Both the position numbers and the translations under genes were made by a program. From assembly GCA_963970005.1 (NCBI GenBank), contig CAXAMN010003002.1:490467-554466 (forward strand): 64,000 nt of DNA, given 5' to 3'. Positions 59,261 to 64,000 of the stretch are shown piece after piece. A model generated the notes under the pieces. That model worked only from the letters and a program-made list of their open reading frames with translations, ran no database searches and was not told the origin of the DNA. The DNA is from Durusdinium trenchii. Taxonomy: Eukaryota; Sar; Dinophyceae; Suessiales; Symbiodiniaceae. Each line of letters starts with the position of its first letter. The first letter of the stretch is position 1.

Positions 59261-60019
59261 GTGTTTCATGATGAAGACAAGGGGGGGCCTCCATGTCTAC
59301 TCGCTTTCCTTCACACCTCGGACGTGGTTTGATGCACCAGGAATCATCAGGATGTCGAATTGTTGTCCCAAAAAGAGACATGTGTTTGTTGTGATAGGCC
59401 GGCACCTGGGGGATTTCATGGGGGCGATTCAAGGCGCCTGAGACAGGAGAAAGGAGAAAGGCCGAAGGAGTTTAACATATAGTTTAACCCTTTGGTTTTC
59501 CCGTTGAAGGTATAGGGTGACTGCCTGTCTGGGGCTTTCATCAGAGGAATGTCCGGTGTGTGAACATTCATGTGGGCTTCTTCGGCTCGCACAAGCCATC
59601 CTATGTGGCACTTGAACAGTTGGAAACATTCCCGGCATTTCCCGCCCCTTTTTTCCGAACTCAGGCGACGACAAGCACACTTTAGCGATGCTCGGCAGGG
59701 GTGCGGGTCAAATGATGACAGCTGTATTGCATTAATCAATCATCATCAATCCATGGGCGCACAGAGCTTTAAGTAGCCAAATACAGCTCATCGATGTTCA
59801 TGGTGATATTCAGTACTTGGCGAAGATCACATCATAGGAGTAAACCTTGGCACAAGGGTTGATGCTAGGGCACAAAAGCTCGCATCCTGCACACATCCTG
59901 CATGTGCTGATTTTGCAACATCCTGTCACGAGCCCTCGGGTGCGAGGGAACCTGGCCAGGTGCCACCCTAAGAATCAAGATGACCCTCAAGGAGTCAGGG
60001 TCCAAACCCCTGCTACCCT

Positions 60020-60230
60020 ATGGAATGCGGGTCAAGACCCTCCAGTTCAGAGTGGTCTTTGGATGTGCATGAGGTGCCGGCACAATCCAAGTCCCGTTTG
60101 GCTCCAAGGAGGCAAGGATGCCAGCGCTTCATCCTGTTGCCCTCGGACCCCAAGCGCACCTCGGCGTACGTACGATCGTCCCGCTTCGGAAGGGTGAAGG
60201 AAGACGTATCAACGTGGAGGCGGCTGCCTG
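60020..60230 (+). CDS. Exon candidate, unknown
   Basis: Reads RRQGCQRFILLPSDPKRTSA then YVRSSRFGRVKEDVSTWRRL. All three plus frames are open, so the frame is uncertain. Confidence 0.22.
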
Positions 60231-60551
60231 GCCAAGACTCCTCTTTGGGTGTGGTTTGCCCATGTCTTGCCCGTATAGAGATCTATACTGTAGATAGAAA
60301 TCCACGAAGAAAGGTCCAAAGCAGGAGGACATCGCCAAGAAAACACCCCGGCTGTGTCACTTACTCATTCATGTAGCCTACTTGCATTATCTTGGATTAG
60401 TTACTCAGTCTTAGCTCATGGTGGCAGTTGCATAATTGTTCTCAATACATCTCAATACTAGTTAGATATATATCATATCCATATAGTTTGATTGGGGAAA
60501 CATGCAGCCTTTTCTCAATCAAAGAGGACGGTCAACACGTCAACACGTCGG

Positions 60552-60667
60552 TCAGACCATTCCCAGACACGACTAATGGGACTGCCATATATGCCGATCA
60601 GTTGACCCCCTGGCACCACCCCAATTGTATATAGGCATATATGGCACACATGGAGTGTCAGACCATT
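60552..60667. mobile_element. Foldback family A/B, arms B and A, with flanking 10-bp direct repeat
   Basis: The left arm is CCCAGACACGACTAATGGG with the ATATATGCC core. The right arm ends ATGGCACACATGGAGTG. TCAGACCATT lies on both sides (60552-60561 and 60658-60667), as expected of a target duplication. The right end lacks the terminal CTGGG. Confidence 0.8.
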
Positions 60668-61689
60668 GTTTTCTTCGACGGTCCATATGACCTTTTTTCT
60701 GTGAGGTCCAGCCGCTCGAACAACACATGACTCTCCCTGTGTCCCTGCAGGTATGGCCTGGGACTTGACAGGCATGGACACTCGACTCAAGCTTGGCGTC
60801 CGTGTGGGGTGGAGAGACTTTGGGCGTCCGAAGAGATTTCCAGCTAAGATGTGGGGTGGCATGGTCATGCTGAAGGACCAGCCCCCTGAGAGATCCGGCA
60901 AGACCCGGATCTAAGATCTACTAGGTTACAGGCGACACAGGAAGTGCTGAGGGGGTGTCATCAGCAGGGGGCCGACTGCGCGGCGCGTTGGACGGGCGTT
61001 GGAAAACGCCAGTGAGAAGCTTGGGAAAGAAAGTGCCGGACATTGCCGGACACCTGGTCCGCTGTTTTTTGGAGTGGCCTGACATGAAAAATGCTATTTA
61101 CACCAAGGTATACCTTGGGAAGTTAGAGATAATAGAGACTGAACATGAACAACTGGAAGACATTTGTTTCTCTACTTACCAGTTTGCTTTCAGTTTTGTA
61201 GCCGGTTCAATCCCCAGGTGAGTGAGATGTTCCGTCGTCCCGGCTCCAGAATCACGGAAAAACAGCAGCATCCGTTTGGTTCCAGTTGGTTTGACCAAGT
61301 TTGACCCTGACCCTTCAGTTAGCATCAATATGGCAATCACAATGCATTGGCAGTATAGCAGTTTTTGACGTGAATAAGCAAAAGATGTCACCTAGGAAGC
61401 TAGTCACCAAAGATTTGTTTGGACCTTTTTGTTTGAGGGCGGGCCATTTCCCACAAGCCTGGGTGTGCATCCTTTGTTTTGGTCGTTCCTTCCTGGGCAC
61501 GGCACGTTGCCACCAAGGTGCTCCTAGTCTATGCCGCTTGGCCGGGTCCGCGCTGCGCAGAAAACCGTGCCTCACAACTGTAGGATCCGGCTGGAATCAG
61601 AGAATGCTTTGAATCAGGGACAAGAACCTGTTCCGTCAGACCAAAACCCTTCGGCATCCAGACAACGCAGTGCTGATTTGACGCATCAG

Positions 61690-61775
61690 CCGACCGACAC
61701 CGGCGAACCGAGGACATGATTGCCATCCCCATCTCCGCCTTCGAGCCGGATGACACGGTGTCCCTCGCATTGGAT
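61690..61775 (+). CDS. Exon candidate, unknown
   Basis: After AG (GCATCAG) reads RTEDMIAIPISAFEPDDTVS then LALD, before GT (GGAT|GTAGTT). If no splice occurs the frame ends VVGV at TAG 61788-61790. The hydrophobic/acidic pattern is protein-like. Not recognised. Confidence 0.33.
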
Positions 61776-62621
61776 GTAGTTGGAGTATAGTTCGTGCATG
61801 CCAAGTACTGGAGAAGAAAACGCGCATCATGCAGAAATGCACACAGCGCGAAAAGCATGGAGTATGAGGGTGTTCGTTTTCAGTGTATGATGGTGTGAGC
61901 ATCTCTCGGATCTATGGAGAGTTGGGGGTTTGGGGTCCAGGTTGTCGCTGCCGAGATGGGGAGATGGAGAGTTTCGGACGAGATGGGCGGATTTGGAGGA
62001 CAGGAGCACCACTGTTTGAAGATCCGGTGGATGGCGAAAGCAACCAGATGCAGCAGGTTATAAGGGGTACATGCAGTTGGTCTAAGTCTCAACCTCTTTA
62101 CATCCTAGGTCCTACTTACCAGGCATGAGATCTGGCGATTGTAGCTGAAGAACTGGGGCTCACAGGCCTATTGGTGCCACCCAGACCTCGGTTGGCCACC
62201 GCCCGGCCAGTGGCCGACCGGCCGTCAGTGGATGTAGCGTCCTCTAAGGTCCTTGAAAACACCTGATGCCAAAAGAGCTGGAAAACACTCCTGATGCTCT
62301 TTAAACCGATAACTAGAGGCCTCTTTATTGGGGAGGAGGGCTGTCCCACTCAACACGAAGAGCTGGATTCCAGCCTCCTGGCGAGTCGAGTCAGCATCAG
62401 ATCATCATTATATAGATCATCTATAGGATCTACGCCTTTCAAAACCAGAAGCACCAAGCACCGTCGCATGTGACACGTCCGCGACCGCGCATGCGGTCCG
62501 CGACCTGAACTCTCGAGGTTCAGCGACTTCATGGGATGGTTGACGCAGATCTTCTGGACCTTTGATATCATCATGTGCGGACCGCCTTCGTCCCCGTCGC
62601 CCGCGTCGTCCCCGTTTCACC

Positions 62622-62702
62622 CCTGGCGAAGGGCGGGCCGTCCAGAGTCTGTTTTCGGACGCCGTGCGGCGACGGATCCCCGGGTGCTTCCGAAAGGACA
62701 AG
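62622..62702 (+). CDS. Exon candidate, unknown
   Basis: One plus frame reads TPGEGRAVQSLFSDAVRRRI then PGCFRKDKVL. A minus frame (62417-62752) reads HDDIKGPEDLRQPSHEVAEP, equally plausible. Strand uncertain. Confidence 0.22.
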
Positions 62703-63399
62703 GTCCTGAGATGAGTCTGTCGGACTGCCCCATGTTCCGAAAAGAAATGCATGGAAAGAGGGCAGAGGCGTGGGGGAAGAAAGCCTCAATGGTGGTAGGA
62801 GAGTTTTGGGAGGTATGATGTAATAGTTTTTATCATGTTTCATATGGTTTGGTTGATGGGGTAGGAGGGAGTGGCGTACGGCGTAGCCTCTGAGGGTCGA
62901 AGATATCCTCGGACAAGTCACCAGGGACCTATTCGTCCGACCTGACAGGGGCTTCTTGATGCTTGATGTGAAATGGCTAGAAGGGCTTGATGATGGGGGA
63001 TAAGTGCAAGATCCGGGTGATGCCAATTTGAGTCAGTCCTGGTGATTGCTTAGGATGATGTCCATTGTTGCTAGGCTTCAATCCCCTTCTGGAATATGTC
63101 CTTTAAGCAAATCCAGGTCGTGAACAGATCTAGATGCCAAAGGCCCTTGGATCTTTGGACGCACTCTACAGGTCGCTGCTCACGGGCTACGTGAACAAAG
63201 GGCAACTGGTCACTGGGATGCAGCAAGTACCGGTGGTATGTTGGACTGGCCATGCTTAGCTCTTCACAGTCGTTGTTTTATGTTTTTTGGACACAGCTCC
63301 AATCACTCAAGATCGCAGCGCAGTTTAACACTCACCCTCCATCGCCACTGGTATTTTCAGACTCAAGCTTCAGAGTCAGAATCCCCAAGCTTCAGTCCG

Positions 63400-63600
63400 G
63401 ATCCGTTTTTGGGAGGCCGAAGCGCAGAAATCGACCCAACTTTGCAGGTGATGTCGCCCTATCAGATCTTCATCAACTACCTGCTTCTTGGCCGATCTTC
63501 TCGCTTGGCCACGCGGCCGTTGTCGTTCCTCGGGACCAGACCTGGACCAGATGGTGGGACCCATGTCTCCTCCCAGGCGTGCCAGGCGAAAATATGGCCG
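63400..63600 (+). CDS. Exon candidate, unknown
   Basis: The plus frame through 63238 reads AEIDPTLQVMSPYQIFINYL then LLGRSSRLATRPLSFLG, a helix with hydrophobic residues. Other frames are also open. Family unknown. Confidence 0.27.
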
Positions 63601-64000
63601 AGCTAGTGGACAAAAACATGGTCCATGGTCATTGAGTCATTATCATATGTTTCAGTTCATGTCTTCTTTGATTGGCCAAGAGTACCCATACCTTTCAAGC
63701 ATGAAATTCACACAAATGGCATGCCATGTGCATTTTGGTGTGTGTAGCAGTTGCGCTTTGACATGCAATGATTGCCCTGATGTGGTCTTGTAGTGGCCAG
63801 TTGTAATTCATCCGTTGTGTTGATCTCATTTCACCCCCAAATATCCTGCACCAACTTGCGCTCACAAACAGAACCATGAACCTTGGCCCAGATTCCAGTT
63901 CCGGTCTCGACAAGCCCACGAGAATTTTCGAGGGGCTCATTGACTGGGGGAACACTATGTTCCACTCACTTCGAGAAGCATAGCATGCACAACCCAAGAA

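Noticed and set aside
1..64000. Dinoflagellate spliced-leader sequence or relics of it
   Set aside because: I looked for the TTTTGGCTCAAG core and saw only partial matches such as GCCATTTTGG, which are too short to support it.

Overview
The window looks like nuclear DNA of a dinoflagellate, most likely of the coral-symbiont family Symbiodiniaceae. The evidence is a large Ty1/copia polyprotein with an internal methyltransferase-like domain (a gene layout reported from dinoflagellate retrotransposons), very short exons in long introns, many apparent GC-AG introns, and a dense load of short palindromic and tandem repeats. I see no operons, ribosome binding sites, CRISPR arrays, rRNA or convincing tRNA genes. 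Most open frames of 60-130 codons are chance frames.

Layout. 1-2.7 kb is satellite DNA: about 144 copies of a 13-bp unit, then 52-bp, 229-bp and 10-bp repeats. 2.8-28 kb is mostly non-coding, with scattered exon-like patches (acidic, ankyrin-like, small complete frames, one minus-strand C-terminal exon) and many foldback elements. 28.7-32.0 kb has a plus-strand series of exon candidates that starts as a coiled coil. 35.6-57.5 kb is the best host gene: a Deg/HtrA serine protease on the plus strand, read from about 14 short exons that carry the catalytic His, Asp and Ser, the PDZ-like modules and the C-terminal domain. It is invisible to simple ORF calling because its exons are 50-130 bp long.

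Inside one Deg intron, in the same orientation, lies an 8.9-kb copia retrotransposon (45,036-53,962). It has 141-bp terminal repeats that are identical by eye, a candidate 5-bp target duplication, a primer-binding site, a polypurine tract and one 2889-codon frame. That frame encodes a zinc ribbon, Gag, protease, a methyltransferase-like domain, integrase, reverse transcriptase and RNase H. A stretch of about 230 codons between protease and methyltransferase domain appears shifted to another frame by two compensating 1-base changes. 57.5-64 kb has further weak exon candidates and one foldback element flanked by a 10-bp direct repeat.

The most unusual structure outside the retroelement is a set of at least four foldback families. 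One (about 95 bp) has two arm types that occur in A/A, A/B, B/A and B/B combinations. Another has perfect 31-bp arms that each contain a smaller palindrome.

All similarity statements come from reading the sequence against remembered family features. No database search was run.
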